Below are positions 46,825 to 49,640 of a DNA stretch of 64,000 nt, one piece after another. The notes under the pieces were generated by a model that worked only from the letters and a program-made list of their open reading frames with translations, was not told the origin of the DNA and made no database searches. Each line of letters begins with the position of its first letter. Within the stretch, counting starts at the first letter, position 1. Origin of the DNA: Peromyscus leucopus (Eukaryota > Chordata > Mammalia > Rodentia > Cricetidae); NCBI RefSeq assembly GCF_004664715.2, contig NC_051069.1:6277501-6341500 (forward strand), given 5' to 3'. The position numbers and the translations under genes were made by a program.

Positions 46825-49138
46825 AAAAGGCACCTATATATCACTGTGAATTCAAGGCCAGCCTGGTCTATACAGAGAATTCCAGGACAGCCAGAGATAT
46901 ACAGTGAGACCATTTCAAACACACACACACTGTGTACACACACACACACCCCAAAAAGCAAAAACAAACAACAAAAACCTGATCAACTTAACCTAACTGC
47001 AGTTATACCTAACTAAGTCAGTTTATAAGCATTTGAGCCTTAACACTTTAAAATTCAAATTTTATTCTTGGATTTCAAAGTTATTACATTCGGTCTTGCA
47101 TATTCTTAAAATTTATCACATATATCTTTATTCTTTAATATGATATCCAAGGTTATGGTGGTGAAGGGATTCACTTCTATGGACAACAAACTCTTCACAC
47201 TTTTACTTAGCTCATTACTTCTCTTTATTCAGGTCTCTGCTCAGAGGTCACAACTCAAAAGTCCCTCCCTGACCACGTTAACTAAAACAGCATACCTTTT
47301 CCCTCTCAACCTACCATTCTCTCTTTTCCTCTTAAAATGTCTCACCTGAAATTATGAATTTTTTCATGACTTATTTACTTTTATTTTATGTGTACAGGTA
47401 TTTTGCCTGCAAGTATGTCTGTGCACCATGTGCATGCAGTGCCTGTAGAGACCAGTAGAGGGTGCTGGATCTCACGGAACTAAAGTTACAGATGGTTGTT
47501 AGCCACTATGTGGGTGCTGGGACCTGAACCTAGGTCCTCTGCAAGAGCAACAAACTCCTAACTGCTGGGCCATCTCTCCAGCCCCTAAATTCATGTGTTT
47601 CTTTCCTGATCAGCCTAGCAAGACATGAACTTTGTAGGAACAGAAACTATTTCTGAGGCTGTAGCCTCAGGTCCTAGAATAATACTTGACACACAGTACA
47701 TAATTTTTAAAAACTGGAAAAGGCCTAGAATGGTGGTGCACACTTATAACTGCAGTACTTGGGAGACAGAGGCAGAAGGATCAGGAATTCAGGGACAGTC
47801 ACAGTCACAGCAAGTTCAAGGCCAGACTGCAAAAAAAAAAAATAAATAAAATGTAAAGGATGAAATTGGAGATGCTATAAAAAAAATTGCCATACTCACT
47901 AGCCTAGGCCTCTCATTTTACACCTGAACTTACTAAACACAATGAAGTTAGGTAAATTCTCCAAATCCACTAAAATAAGCTAACATTTAAACTATAAACT
48001 TGGCTTCTGACCCAGGGGCCTTCACTGTACTAATTGTCCTATCCCTATAGATCAATATGTGCAAGTTTCTCCCCACAGAGCCCAAAAAATATTTAACCAA
48101 CTTAACATAGCAAAAGAACGCCCAAATCACTTACAAGAGCCACAAACTCATTAAAAGCTTTGGTTGACTAGCCAGCAATTTGTCAAAGTTGATACTTGGG
48201 GTACATACCAATGAACGCCTCATCTGCATTAATATAGCCATAAAGCAGTCAAAGCTGATCATTCCTTCCTGGCTTGATAGTAGTTTGTTTTTCTCCATAG
48301 TATGTACAACTGCTGAAGCCCCCAAAGCCATTTCTATCCACTCAAGAAGATATCTCAAAGAGCCTCTCTGAGCTGCTAAGCCAAGCAGCAACTCAGAAGC
48401 TAATCTACGACCTAAAGTATCTGCCCCAGAATTGGGAATAGTTACTCCTTTAAGAAATGTTGTGACTTGTGATAAGCAGTCCAAGCCCATAGGAGGAATC
48501 TTGCTTTCGTTTGCTAAAGACAATGGAGGCAAAGAGCTCACAACTTCAATTGCAGTATGAATAACATCGTTGCAGAGACTGAGACCAGGTCCCGACACAG
48601 GCATCATCCAACTCTGTCTCAGAAGTGCAAATAATAAACTTAGACCGGTTCGGACACCCATTTCTATAAGTGCATCAGTGCTCGACCGGGGCCGTTCGCT
48701 GACAGAATGGACGTCTGCTGAACCAGAGCTGCTCTCCGGAGAATGCTGCTGCTGCTTCACTTTGCCTTTGTCATGGTACTTGTTAGAAAGTGCGTAGAAG
48801 ACACGCTGCAGTACAAGCAATCGCTTCCGTAGCGCCCCAGCAAATGGAGAATCTGAACAGACCATCTTTGCTAGAGCCAGCTGGCTGCTAAGAAGGGCAT
48901 CCAAATAATGGTCCTGCTCATCACTTGAAAGAGACTCACGTTCAAAGTCGGGCAACTGTGGTCCTTTGAGGCATAAAACCTGTTGAGGCAAAGGTACTAC
49001 TTCCTTATTGCTGACCAGTTTAGAATACAAAACAGTAACTCCCTCTCTTGTAGCAATAGATTCACTGTCCTCTGTGATCCAGGAGCTGTTGAGATGTTCA
49101 AGCCATTTCAGTTTCACTGGTGGAACCATAGTCGCCAT
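2566..49138 (-). CDS. Herc1: Herc1, 5' part of the coding region (24 exons, residues 1 to about 1545)
   Basis: HERC1 is a giant cytosolic protein (about 4,860 residues) with two RCC1-like domains, SPRY and WD40 regions and a C-terminal HECT ubiquitin ligase. Its first RCC1-like domain has been linked to ARF/Rab guanine nucleotide exchange, and the protein to membrane traffic and Purkinje cell survival. Joining the listed exons at splice sites gives 4636 bases open throughout, starting [15 protein letters not shown], which I recognise as the HERC1 N-terminus. Layout by residue: N-terminal region 1-370, seven RCC1 blades about 371-740, helical linker 741-1330, acidic segment about 1347-1378, Ser/Arg-rich linker to the end. 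All introns are GT-AG except intron 20 (GC-AG). The gene continues past position 1, so the ligase part is absent here. The related HERC2 is excluded because the N-terminal sequence is HERC1-specific. Identification is from memory of the protein family, not from a search. Confidence 0.97.
2618..4562 (-). other. Herc1 intron 24
   Basis: Donor GTAAGT, acceptor TAATAG. It holds one B1 copy (3817-3936). The rest is AT-rich sequence in which I see no gene. Confidence 0.85.
3817..3936 (-). repeat. B1 SINE, diverged, with target-site duplication
   Basis: The plus strand shows the B1 complement (TCTCTGTGTTGCCCTGGCCAT onward). It is flanked by a perfect 16-nt direct repeat, AAGTATTTGCTTTTTT, at about 3800-3816 and 3937-3952. 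The body is diverged and its 5' end is short. Confidence 0.8.
4563..4683 (-). CDS. Herc1: Herc1 exon 24 (residues 1488-1528)
   Basis: 121 bp, acceptor GCGAGACAG (weak pyrimidine tract next to it), donor GTAAGT. It encodes [17 protein letters not shown] and [17 protein letters not shown], a Ser-rich basic/acidic motif that looks like a phosphorylation cluster (inference). Confidence 0.95.
4684..5114 (-). other. Herc1 intron 23
   Basis: 431 bp, donor GTGGGC, acceptor GACAG. The final 107 bases before exon 24 are open in the coding frame, but nothing marks them as an alternative exon. No repeats seen. Confidence 0.8.
5115..5427 (-). CDS. Herc1: Herc1 exon 23 (residues 1384-1488)
   Basis: 313 bp, acceptor GTTACAG, donor GTGGGC. 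It encodes [16 protein letters not shown], a Gly/Ala/Pro-rich low-complexity part ([18 protein letters not shown]), an ordered [18 protein letters not shown] and a charged tail. It ends GLMT plus two bases of Arg1488. Confidence 0.96.
6384..6598 (+). mobile_element. URR1-type non-autonomous hAT element
   Basis: It starts CAGTGGTTCTCA and ends TTGAGAACCACTG, imperfect terminal inverted repeats of the rodent URR1 (hAT-Charlie) family. Flanks CTCTAGGC and CTCTAGGT form an 8-bp target duplication with one mismatch, matching the TCTAGA-like target preference of this group. Confidence 0.85.
7085..7262 (-). repeat. B3/B2-like SINE
   Basis: The complement of a tRNA-derived head, ending CACTAAGCCATGTTGTCC, is preceded by the body motif GAAGGTCAGAAG and a T/A-rich tail complement. 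Diverged old copy. Confidence 0.6.
7926..8002 (+). repeat. ID-like SINE
   Basis: GGGATACAGGTCAATGGTACAGTGCTTGCC resembles the ID/BC1 tRNA-Ala-derived box A region, and GTTCAACCCCCTAGTGCC the box B region. Diverged; not a functional tRNA. Confidence 0.55.
8697..8868 (-). CDS. Herc1: Herc1 exon 22 (residues 1327-1384), acidic segment
   Basis: 172 bp, acceptor TTCTTTAAG, donor GTAAGT. It encodes [17 protein letters not shown], then a charged run at residues 1347-1378 made mostly of Glu/Asp ([20 protein letters not shown]). It is predicted disordered or a single charged helix. It ends MTAG plus one base of Lys1384. Confidence 0.96.
8944..9116 (-). repeat. B1 SINE with target-site duplication
   Basis: Complement of a full B1 with the cricetid-type GCTTTGTGCCTTTCCTGG segment. 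The direct repeat CATAAAACCTTTTT flanks it (about 8930-8943 and 9117-9130). Confidence 0.9.
9135..9276 (-). repeat. B1 SINE
   Basis: A second B1 complement only 18 bp from the previous copy. It contains GGCAGGGTTTCTCTGTCACT and ends CACCACTGCCTGGC. More diverged than its neighbour. Confidence 0.85.
9556..9706 (-). repeat. B1 SINE
   Basis: B1 complement with TTTGAGACAGGTCTCTCTGT and GTGCTGGGATTAAAGATGTG. Diverged at its 5' end (TTATATCCAGCA). Confidence 0.85.
9775..9858 (-). repeat. Possible ID-like SINE
   Basis: Complement pattern AGGAGTCAAATCCAAAGCCTTACATG resembles an ID element read backwards. Strongly diverged, so tentative. Confidence 0.35.
10657..10827 (-). repeat. B1 SINE
   Basis: B1 complement with the classic GTGTAGCCCTGGCTGTCC segment and a (TTTTG)-rich tail complement. 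It ends CCACTACCTAGCC. Confidence 0.9.
11184..11304 (-). CDS. Herc1: Herc1 exon 21 (residues 1286-1326)
   Basis: 121 bp, acceptor TTATTTAG, donor GTAAAG. It encodes [17 protein letters not shown] and ends TRSSSRDRW. Basic stretch immediately before the acidic exon 22. Confidence 0.95.
11305..11393 (-). other. Herc1 intron 20, an 89-bp GC-AG intron
   Basis: Read on the minus strand it begins GCAAGTAACT and ends TCTTTATTTAG. It has a pyrimidine-rich end and no repeats. It is the only intron in the window that does not begin with GT. Confidence 0.9.
11394..11508 (-). CDS. Herc1: Herc1 exon 20 (residues 1248-1286), non-canonical GC donor
   Basis: 115 bp, acceptor ACTTTCAG. It encodes [16 protein letters not shown] and ends ACGES plus two bases (CG) of Arg1286, completed by A from exon 21. 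The bases after the exon are GCAAGTAACT, so the donor is GC rather than GT. The remaining donor positions match the consensus usual for GC-AG introns. The only nearby GT is 4 nt downstream and would break the frame. Confidence 0.93.
11509..13308 (-). other. Herc1 intron 19
   Basis: 1.8 kb, donor GTAAGA, acceptor TTTCAG. It holds an ancient L2-like stretch and a doubtful B1-like scrap at about 12715-12840. The rest is AT-rich with no gene. Confidence 0.85.
11600..12240 (+). repeat. Ancient mammalian repeat, L2-like
   Basis: The succession of motifs (CAGGTGCTGTGGGTACAGTT, GAGCAGAGATCTAAGTGAAG, a weakly conserved AACCTGACCTATATTTTAAAAG) resembles an old, widely shared mammalian interspersed repeat that I associate with LINE-2. 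Family assignment is tentative and the copy is heavily decayed. Confidence 0.4.
13309..13482 (-). CDS. Herc1: Herc1 exon 19 (residues 1190-1248)
   Basis: 174 bp, acceptor TTTAATAG, donor GTAAGA. It encodes [17 protein letters not shown] and ends MQDYAVSK plus one base of Asp1248. Confidence 0.95.
13700..13864 (-). repeat. B1 SINE
   Basis: B1 complement with GTTGAGACAGAGTTTCTCTG and ACCAGACTGGCCTCAAACTC, ending CACCACCTGGCT. Moderately diverged. Confidence 0.85.
15331..15718 (+). mobile_element. Rodent LTR-like interspersed repeat (family not assigned)
   Basis: About 390 bp, from GTGCTGGTTAGTTTATGTCAA to AACCCTGACTAACAGA, with an AATAAACC polyadenylation-like signal near its end. I recognise it as a common rodent repeat with an LTR-like layout but cannot name the family safely. 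Confidence 0.65.
15886..16030 (-). repeat. Old B1/Alu-like SINE
   Basis: Complement pattern TTTTGAGATACAGGGCTCCC to GAGCGAGCCACCATAACTGGC. Much more diverged than the other B1 copies, so possibly a proto-B1 relic. Confidence 0.55.
16039..16160 (-). mobile_element. Short URR1-type hAT element with perfect 8-bp duplication
   Basis: Element ends CAGTGGCTCTCAACC and GGTTGAGAACCACTG. Flanked by CTCTAGAC at 16031-16038 and again at 16161-16168. Compared with other copies it is internally deleted and in reverse orientation. Confidence 0.88.
16185..16370 (+). mobile_element. URR1-type hAT element
   Basis: Begins CAGTGGTTCCTCATGG (left end internally shortened) and ends GGTTGAGAACCACTG. Flanks CCCTATAT and CCCTACAC match at six of eight positions. 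It lies 24 bp from the preceding copy in the opposite orientation. Confidence 0.82.
16540..16761 (-). CDS. Herc1: Herc1 exon 18 (residues 1116-1190)
   Basis: 222 bp, acceptor TCTCTTCAG, donor GTAATA. It encodes [30 protein letters not shown] and ends MDTPQL. The donor lacks G at +5 (A at +5 by my reading). Confidence 0.95.
17247..17293. repeat. (CA)n microsatellite
   Basis: An interrupted then pure CA run of about 20 repeats. Confidence 0.95.
17562..17727 (-). repeat. B1 SINE
   Basis: B1 complement with TTTTTGGTGCCTGTCCTG in the middle and CACCACTGCCCGACC at the 5' end. Confidence 0.9.
18139..18167. repeat. Poly-A tract
   Basis: Uninterrupted A run. No SINE body is attached that I recognise. 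Confidence 0.9.
18966..19157 (-). CDS. Herc1: Herc1 exon 17 (residues 1052-1116)
   Basis: 192 bp, acceptor TTCACAG, donor GTAAGT. It encodes [16 protein letters not shown] and the Leu/Pro-rich [19 protein letters not shown]. It ends PLH plus one base of Gly1116. Confidence 0.95.
19406..19567 (+). repeat. B1 SINE with target-site duplication
   Basis: Full-length copy starting GCCGGGCGGTGGTGGCGCAC, with the GCAAAGCTACACAGAG segment and a (CAAA)n tail. The 16-nt repeat AGATACATTATAATCC flanks it (19390-19405 and 19568-19583). Confidence 0.93.
19606..19735 (+). repeat. Possible LINE-2 3' remnant
   Basis: TTTATTCAAACATTTAGAG followed by ACTAGGTACTATTCTAGG and AACATTCTAGTAAG follows the typical L2 3' end pattern. 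Decayed; assignment tentative. Confidence 0.45.
20308..20460 (+). repeat. B1 SINE
   Basis: Starts CTGGGTGGAGGTGGCGCAAG and carries the B1 body with GAGTTCGAGGCCAGCCTGG. Tail is A/G-rich. Confidence 0.88.
20897..21029 (-). CDS. Herc1: Herc1 exon 16 (residues 1008-1052)
   Basis: 133 bp, acceptor TCTCCTCAG, donor GTGAGT. It encodes [18 protein letters not shown] and ends VGEKLR plus one base of Asp1052. Leu-rich helical linker. Confidence 0.95.
21030..21155 (-). other. Herc1 intron 15 (126 bp)
   Basis: Short intron, donor GTATGC, acceptor CTCCTCAG, no repeats. Confidence 0.9.
21156..21308 (-). CDS. Herc1: Herc1 exon 15 (residues 957-1007)
   Basis: 153 bp, phase 0-0, acceptor CATTTTAG, donor GTATGC. 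It encodes [16 protein letters not shown] and ends CHINNITE. Only 126 bp of intron separates it from exon 16. Confidence 0.95.
21599..21820 (-). CDS. Herc1: Herc1 exon 14 (residues 883-956)
   Basis: 222 bp, phase 0-0, acceptor TTTTTTAG. It encodes [16 protein letters not shown] through LLRNLGFYT. The donor ACG|GTACCT departs from consensus at +4, +5 and +6, making it the weakest GT donor I placed here. Confidence 0.94.
21821..22755 (-). other. Herc1 intron 13
   Basis: 935 bp of AT-rich unique sequence, donor GTAAAG, acceptor TTTTAG. I see no repeats or other genes. Confidence 0.85.
22756..22881 (-). CDS. Herc1: Herc1 exon 13 (residues 841-882)
   Basis: 126 bp, phase 0-0, acceptor GTTATTAG, donor GTAAAG. 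It encodes [16 protein letters not shown] and ends WESLSKGQ. Symmetric, so skipping would keep frame. Confidence 0.95.
22882..23280 (-). other. Herc1 intron 12
   Basis: 399 bp, donor GTAAGA, acceptor TTATTAG. It contains a (GAAA)-type run at about 22896-22935 and one B1. Confidence 0.85.
23082..23212 (+). repeat. B1 SINE
   Basis: Starts GCTGGGTGTGATGGCCATTAATC and has the B1 body with GGTCTACAGAGTGGGTTCC. Slightly shortened and diverged. Confidence 0.85.
23281..23446 (-). CDS. Herc1: Herc1 exon 12 (residues 785-840)
   Basis: 166 bp, acceptor TGTTTCAG, donor GTAAGA. It encodes [16 protein letters not shown] and the Leu/Ala-rich [15 protein letters not shown]. The hydrophobic run is short and probably a buried helix, not a membrane segment. 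Confidence 0.95.
23707..23841 (-). CDS. Herc1: Herc1 exon 11 (residues 740-785)
   Basis: 135 bp, acceptor CCTTCTAG, donor GTATGT. It encodes [17 protein letters not shown] and ends PPLPFPSS. This is the first segment after the RCC1-like domain, predicted largely helical. Confidence 0.95.
24164..24210. repeat. (TG)n microsatellite
   Basis: About 23 TG repeats at the 3' tail side of the adjoining composite SINE. Confidence 0.95.
24211..24515 (-). repeat. Composite B3/B4-like SINE
   Basis: Complement of a B2/B3 tRNA-type head (ACTAACTCAGCCATCTCCTC) with a B1-like middle (GTTTTGGAGACAAGGTCTTT to ATTAAAGACATACACTGG). This is the layout expected of a fused or B4-type rodent SINE. Confidence 0.6.
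25531..25702 (-). CDS. Herc1: Herc1 exon 10 (residues 683-740), RCC1 blade 7
   Basis: 172 bp, acceptor ATTTTTAG, donor GTAAGT. It encodes [17 protein letters not shown] and [12 protein letters not shown], the last blade of RCC1-like domain 1. It ends two bases into an Arg codon. Confidence 0.96.
25790..25850 (+). repeat. Possible B1 fragment
   Basis: ACTTGTATTCCCTGCACTAAGG followed by GGCTAAGGCAGGAGGA resembles a B1 5' half. Tentative. It lies inside the 202-bp intron 9. Confidence 0.4.
25905..26049 (-). CDS. Herc1: Herc1 exon 9 (residues 635-683), RCC1 blade 6
   Basis: 145 bp, acceptor CTTTTCAG, donor GTAAAG. It encodes [15 protein letters not shown], a Cys-rich blade, then [16 protein letters not shown]. 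It ends one base into Asp683. Confidence 0.96.
26334..26496 (+). repeat. Young B1 SINE with target-site duplication
   Basis: Near-consensus copy starting GCCGGGCGGTGGTGGCGCAC with GGAAAGGCGCAAAGCTACA. The perfect 16-nt repeat CAAAAATAGAAATAGT flanks it (26318-26333 and 26497-26512). Confidence 0.95.
26597..26753 (+). repeat. B1 SINE
   Basis: Starts GCCAGGCTGTGGTGGCGCAC, shortened in the middle, with a 23-base poly-A tail ending 13 bp from the LTR. Confidence 0.9.
26766..27155 (+). mobile_element. Solo ERV LTR with perfect 6-bp target duplication
   Basis: 390 bp starting TGCTGTGAGATGG and ending CTCTAGCTACA (TG...CA ends). AGAGGG flanks both sides (26760-26765 and 27156-27161). A 6-bp duplication fits class II (ERVK-like) integration. 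I recognise it as a common cricetid LTR of mys/MYSERV type; the exact family is unverified. No internal viral sequence is present. The orientation is a guess from the polyadenylation-like AATAAA at 26809. Confidence 0.85.
27400..27566 (+). repeat. B1 SINE, diverged
   Basis: GCGGGACAGTAGTGGCACAG start with a local repeat of CACAGACACTTGGGA, then a B1 body and a (CAAAA)n tail. Confidence 0.75.
28203..28280 (+). repeat. ID-like SINE
   Basis: TTGTAGCTCAGCCGGTACAATACTTATTTAGCATGC keeps the box A/box B layout of ID elements with many changes. Not a functional tRNA gene. Confidence 0.55.
29500..29627 (-). CDS. Herc1: Herc1 exon 8 (residues 592-634), RCC1 blade 5-6 link
   Basis: 128 bp, acceptor GTGTGTAG. 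The donor CAG|GTAGGC is weak at +4 to +6. It encodes [17 protein letters not shown] and [15 protein letters not shown]. It ends in phase 0 just before the VYAWG of blade 6. Confidence 0.96.
29950..30209 (-). repeat. B2-type SINE with GA-rich expansion
   Basis: Complement of a B2-type SINE: body CTGGAACTGGAGTTACAATTAG and CCACTAAGCCATCTTTCTAGCCC head. Its tail region contains a GAGG/GA microsatellite (about 30005-30071). Confidence 0.8.
30228..30432 (-). mobile_element. L1 3'UTR fragment
   Basis: Complement of a rodent L1 3' end: an A-rich tail complement (TTATTTTATTTTACAATAC), then a C/T-rich block and GACCTGATAGACTCAGTCC. 5'-truncated; no open frame remains. Confidence 0.65.
30438..30622 (-). 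repeat. B2-type SINE
   Basis: Complement copy with TTGCTTGATGTGGGTGCTAGG and CACTGAGCCATCTCGCCAG. It begins right next to the L1 fragment, suggesting nested insertion. Confidence 0.75.
30640..30760 (+). repeat. Degenerate B1-like SINE
   Basis: CTAGGCATTGTAACACAGGC with AGAGGCAGAAGAATAGC and a terminal CCCTGTCTTTAAAAAAAG. It follows B1 layout with heavy decay and ends in a (GACA)n stretch. Confidence 0.5.
30776..30878 (+). repeat. B1 SINE, internally shortened
   Basis: CAGGTACTTTAATCCCAGCAC to GAGACCATGTCTCAAAAAAA. A further B1 3' piece (GAGGCCAGCCTGGTCTACAC) follows at 30901-30975, perhaps a partial duplication. Confidence 0.75.
31054..31967 (+). mobile_element. Truncated L1 with 5' inversion (twin priming)
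   Basis: 31376-31967 is L1 on the plus strand: the ORF2 C-terminal end ([19 protein letters not shown] is readable) then a 3'UTR and A-rich tail. 31054-31375 is the preceding ORF2 part in opposite orientation ([16 protein letters not shown] and [17 protein letters not shown] read on minus). The two parts overlap by about 24 bases at the breakpoint. Direct repeat AAATGTAACCTT flanks the whole unit (31042-31053 and 31968-31979). A dead fragment, not a gene. Confidence 0.9.
32060..32168 (-). repeat. Old B1-like SINE fragment
   Basis: Complement pattern TTTTTTGAGACAAGGCCTTG to AGCCACCACACCCGGCT, shortened and diverged in the centre. Confidence 0.6.
32478..32639 (+). repeat. Young B1 SINE with target-site duplication
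   Basis: Near-consensus B1 with GGAAAGGCGCAAAGCTACA. The direct repeat AAAAATAGTATAGTGAC flanks it (32461-32477 and about 32640-32656). Confidence 0.95.
32979..33122 (-). CDS. Herc1: Herc1 exon 7 (residues 544-592), RCC1 blades 4-5
   Basis: 144 bp between acceptor TATCTAAG and donor GTATGT. It encodes [17 protein letters not shown], then [10 protein letters not shown] and the blade 5 signature [10 protein letters not shown]. The reading joins cleanly to exons 6 and 8 through split glycine codons. Confidence 0.96.
33123..33632 (-). other. Herc1 intron 6
   Basis: 510 bp, donor GTAAGA, acceptor TATCTAAG. No repeats or genes seen. Confidence 0.85.
33633..33729 (-). CDS. Herc1: Herc1 exon 6 (residues 512-544), RCC1 blade 4
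   Basis: 97 bp. It begins in phase 0 and ends one base into Gly544 (G|GT), with donor GTAAGA. It encodes [15 protein letters not shown] and [13 protein letters not shown], a textbook blade motif completed by exon 7. Confidence 0.96.
34215..34440 (+). mobile_element. URR1-type hAT element with perfect 8-bp duplication
   Basis: Starts TAGTGGTTCTCAACC (first base changed from C) and ends GTTAAGAACCACTG. Flanked by GATTAGTA at 34207-34214 and 34441-34448. Confidence 0.9.
35374..35440. repeat. (GT)n microsatellite
   Basis: About 32 uninterrupted GT repeats, the longest in the window. Confidence 0.97.
35487..35643 (-). repeat. B1 SINE
   Basis: Complement with TTTTCTGAGACAAGGTGAATC and CTGTAGACCAAGCTGGCC, ending CCACTGCCTAGC. 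Confidence 0.88.
35660..35868 (-). repeat. B2-type SINE
   Basis: Complement copy ending CACTGAGCCATCTCTCCAGCC, with GGAGGCCAGAGACACTGC in the body. Its head end has been partly copied in tandem (see 35852-35941). Confidence 0.8.
35852..35941. repeat. Tandem duplication of about 45 bp
   Basis: ATCTCTCCAGCCTCCC plus an A-rich (AAAT)n stretch and CTTAAAAAGTG occurs twice back to back. The copies differ by eight bases in the AAAT run. Confidence 0.85.
36205..36516 (-). CDS. Herc1: Herc1 exon 5 (residues 408-511), RCC1 blades 2-3
   Basis: 312 bp, phase 0-0, acceptor TTTGTAG, donor GTATGT. Blade signatures [13 protein letters not shown] (about 428-440) and [18 protein letters not shown] (478-495) are clear. 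Gly483 (GGA, 36289-36291) is the residue changed to Glu in the mouse tambaleante Purkinje-degeneration mutant. The normal Gly is present here. Confidence 0.97.
36994..37112 (-). repeat. Old B1-like SINE
   Basis: Complement pattern TTGAAACAAGGTCTCACTTGG to TACCACCAAACCCTGCC. Diverged. Confidence 0.6.
37243..37405 (-). repeat. B1 SINE
   Basis: Complement with AAAGACAAGATTTCTCTGTG and CACCACCACGCCCAGCT. TCAATCAAG flanks both sides as a short direct repeat. Confidence 0.88.
37528..37722 (-). CDS. Herc1: Herc1 exon 4 (residues 343-407), start of RCC1-like domain 1
   Basis: 195 bp, phase 0-0, acceptor TTTAATAG, donor GTAAGT. It begins [17 protein letters not shown]. The first blade signature, [10 protein letters not shown], is at about residues 373-382. 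The methionine in MASDYS is internal, not a start. Confidence 0.96.
38249..38400 (+). repeat. B1 SINE
   Basis: Starts GGCCAGGCATGGTGATGGAC. The CACCTTTAATC block is repeated (CACCTTTAATCCCAGCACCTTTAATC pattern), then a standard B1 3' half. Confidence 0.85.
38996..39258 (+). mobile_element. L1 3'UTR fragment
   Basis: TGCCTTGCTCAGCCTTGATG, then a G-rich block, then GTTGGTATGTAAAATGAATT and an AAATAAA tail: a rodent L1 3' end, 5'-truncated and non-coding. Confidence 0.75.
40372..40475 (+). repeat. Degenerate B1-like SINE
   Basis: GTGATGGCTGGCTGTAATCCC to AGACCCTGTTTCAAAAAAC. Shortened. Confidence 0.6.
41316..41476 (+). repeat. B1 SINE
   Basis: AAGCCAGGTGGTGGTGGCAC start, GAGAGGCACCCAGGCTACAC middle, C-rich then A-rich tail. 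No clear duplication noted. Confidence 0.9.
41497..41708 (+). repeat. B2/B3-type SINE
   Basis: GGGGCAGAGAGATGCTCAGCAG head with pol III box A-like sequence, body with GCCTTCCTCTGGTCTTTATAG, A-rich tail. Confidence 0.75.
42649..42677. repeat. (CCCCT)n simple repeat
   Basis: A short run of CCCCT units within a pyrimidine-rich stretch (to about 42719). Confidence 0.9.
43171..43303 (+). repeat. B1 SINE, 5' shortened
   Basis: TTGGGTGGCATACACTTTGGA, then GGTGGATTTCTGAGTTTGAG and a CCTGTCTTGAAACCCC end. Confidence 0.75.
43650..43825 (-). repeat. B3-like SINE
   Basis: Complement copy: GTAGAGGCCAGAGAACAAT body and GCCTCTGAGTAATCTCAGCAG head. Diverged. Confidence 0.55.
44147..44242 (-). CDS. Herc1: Herc1 exon 3 (residues 311-342)
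   Basis: 96 bp, phase 0 on both sides. It lies between acceptor ATTACAG and donor GTATGT and encodes [15 protein letters not shown] through CLFEE. It links the N-terminal helical region to the first RCC1-like domain. Because it is symmetric, skipping it would keep frame. Confidence 0.96.
45125..45223. repeat. Compound AT/TATG/CA microsatellite
   Basis: Alternating TATA, TATG and CA units. Self-complementary in part, so able to form hairpins. Confidence 0.92.
45608..45659. repeat. Perfect 23-nt inverted repeat with 6-nt loop
   Basis: Bases 45608-45630 are the exact reverse complement of 45637-45659. Loop CACTCC is at 45631-45636. Core arm motif is AAGTTTCTAATTGG. No flanking target duplication or known MITE ends were recognised. 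Confidence 0.95.
45720..45776. repeat. (TC)n microsatellite
   Basis: About 28 TC repeats. Read in either frame it gives long Ser/Leu runs that are not a real protein. Confidence 0.97.
46711..46824. repeat. CT / CCCT / CA compound simple repeat
   Basis: CT run, then CCCT-rich pyrimidine block, then CT and CA runs. A further CA run occurs at 46919-46950. Confidence 0.93.
46840..46920 (+). repeat. B1 3' fragment
   Basis: GTGAATTCAAGGCCAGCCTGG to TACAGTGAGACCATTTC, between two CA runs. Confidence 0.75.
47190..47350 (-). repeat. Possible LINE-2 fragment
   Basis: TTCAGGTCTCTGCTCAGAGGTCAC followed by GTCCCTCCCTGACCACG matches the reverse-strand pattern typical of L2. Tentative. Confidence 0.45.
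47362..47585 (-). repeat. B2-type SINE
   Basis: Complement copy with GTAGAGGGTGCTGGATCTCAC and GGGCCATCTCTCCAGCCCC at the head. Confidence 0.85.
47724..47843 (+). repeat. B1 SINE, altered 3' half
   Basis: GGCCTAGAATGGTGGTGCACAC start. CACAGTCACAGTCACAGCAAG-like repetition interrupts the body before AAGGCCAGACTGC and a poly-A. Confidence 0.7.
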
Positions 49139-49164
49139 GTTGATTTAGTCTTCAGCCATTAGTT
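48209..49164 (-). CDS. Herc1: Herc1 exon 2: 5'UTR end and first coding exon (residues 1-310)
   Basis: The acceptor TTCCTTCTGTAG precedes 26 nt of 5'UTR. The coding part runs from 49138 to 48209 (930 bp, 310 codons), ending after RRSL at donor GTATGT. I chose the ATG at 49138 because the family starts MATM, the context AACATGG is strong (A at -3, G at +4), and an in-frame TAA lies six bases upstream (49145-49147). The segment is mostly helical. It has a Gln-rich/Ser-rich stretch ([15 protein letters not shown]) near residue 130 that looks disordered. Exon 1 is non-coding and not in this window. Confidence 0.97.
49145..49159 (-). promoter_or_regulatory. Short upstream ORF (MAED-stop) in Herc1 5'UTR
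   Basis: An ATG at 49159 is followed by GCT GAA GAC TAA. It lies in the same frame as the main start and ends six bases before it. Context is CTAATGG: C at -3 is weak, G at +4 is favourable. So short a uORF ending this close to the start could damp initiation or be passed by leaky scanning. Its effect is inferred, not shown. Confidence 0.6.
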
Positions 49165-49280
49165 CTACAGAAGGAAAGGAGACAGTCAAAAACTAGCACA
49201 GATGATGCTTAAAATGTTTCTGAAATTCCATTTTTATATTACATTTAATGACTTCAAAATTGGTGAAATTAAATGAAGCC

Positions 49281-49640
49281 TGTGGTGGTTTGAAAGAAAA
49301 TGGCCCCCAAAGGAGTAAAACTATTAGGAGGTGTGGCCTTGTTGGATTAGGTATGGTTTTGTTGGAGGAAGTATGTCACTGCGGAGGCAAGCTTTGAGGT
49401 CTCATATATGCTAAAGCCACACCCAGTGTTTCAGTTCACTTCCAAGTCAAGATGTAAGAATTCTCAGCAACTTCTCCAGCTCGTCTGCCTGCACACTACT
49501 ATACTCCCAGCCACCATGCTCCCTGCCATGATGATAACAGACTGTGAAACTGTAAGCTGCCACCTCAATTAAACATTTTCCTAATAAGAGTTGCCATGGT
49601 CATGGTGTCCCTTCATAACAATAAAAATCCTAACCAAGCC
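49281..49640 (+). mobile_element. Rodent LTR-like interspersed repeat (family not assigned)
   Basis: TGTGGTGGTTTGAAAGAAAATG to ACAATAAAAATCCTAACCAAG, about 360 bp, with AATTAAACATTTTCC near the end. It is a widespread rodent repeat I recognise by sequence but cannot name safely. Confidence 0.65.

Larger units (their letters stand above)
44243..48208 (-). other. Herc1 intron 2
   Basis: 4.0 kb, donor GTATGT, acceptor ATTACAG. It has three microsatellite blocks, a perfect inverted repeat, a B1 fragment, an L2-like piece, a B2-type SINE and a B1. 45800-46700 and 47850-48208 hold no gene. Confidence 0.85.

Noticed and set aside
45671..46967. Ser/Leu-rich and Arg/Glu-rich open frames
   Set aside because: They are translations of the TC, CCCT and CA simple repeats.
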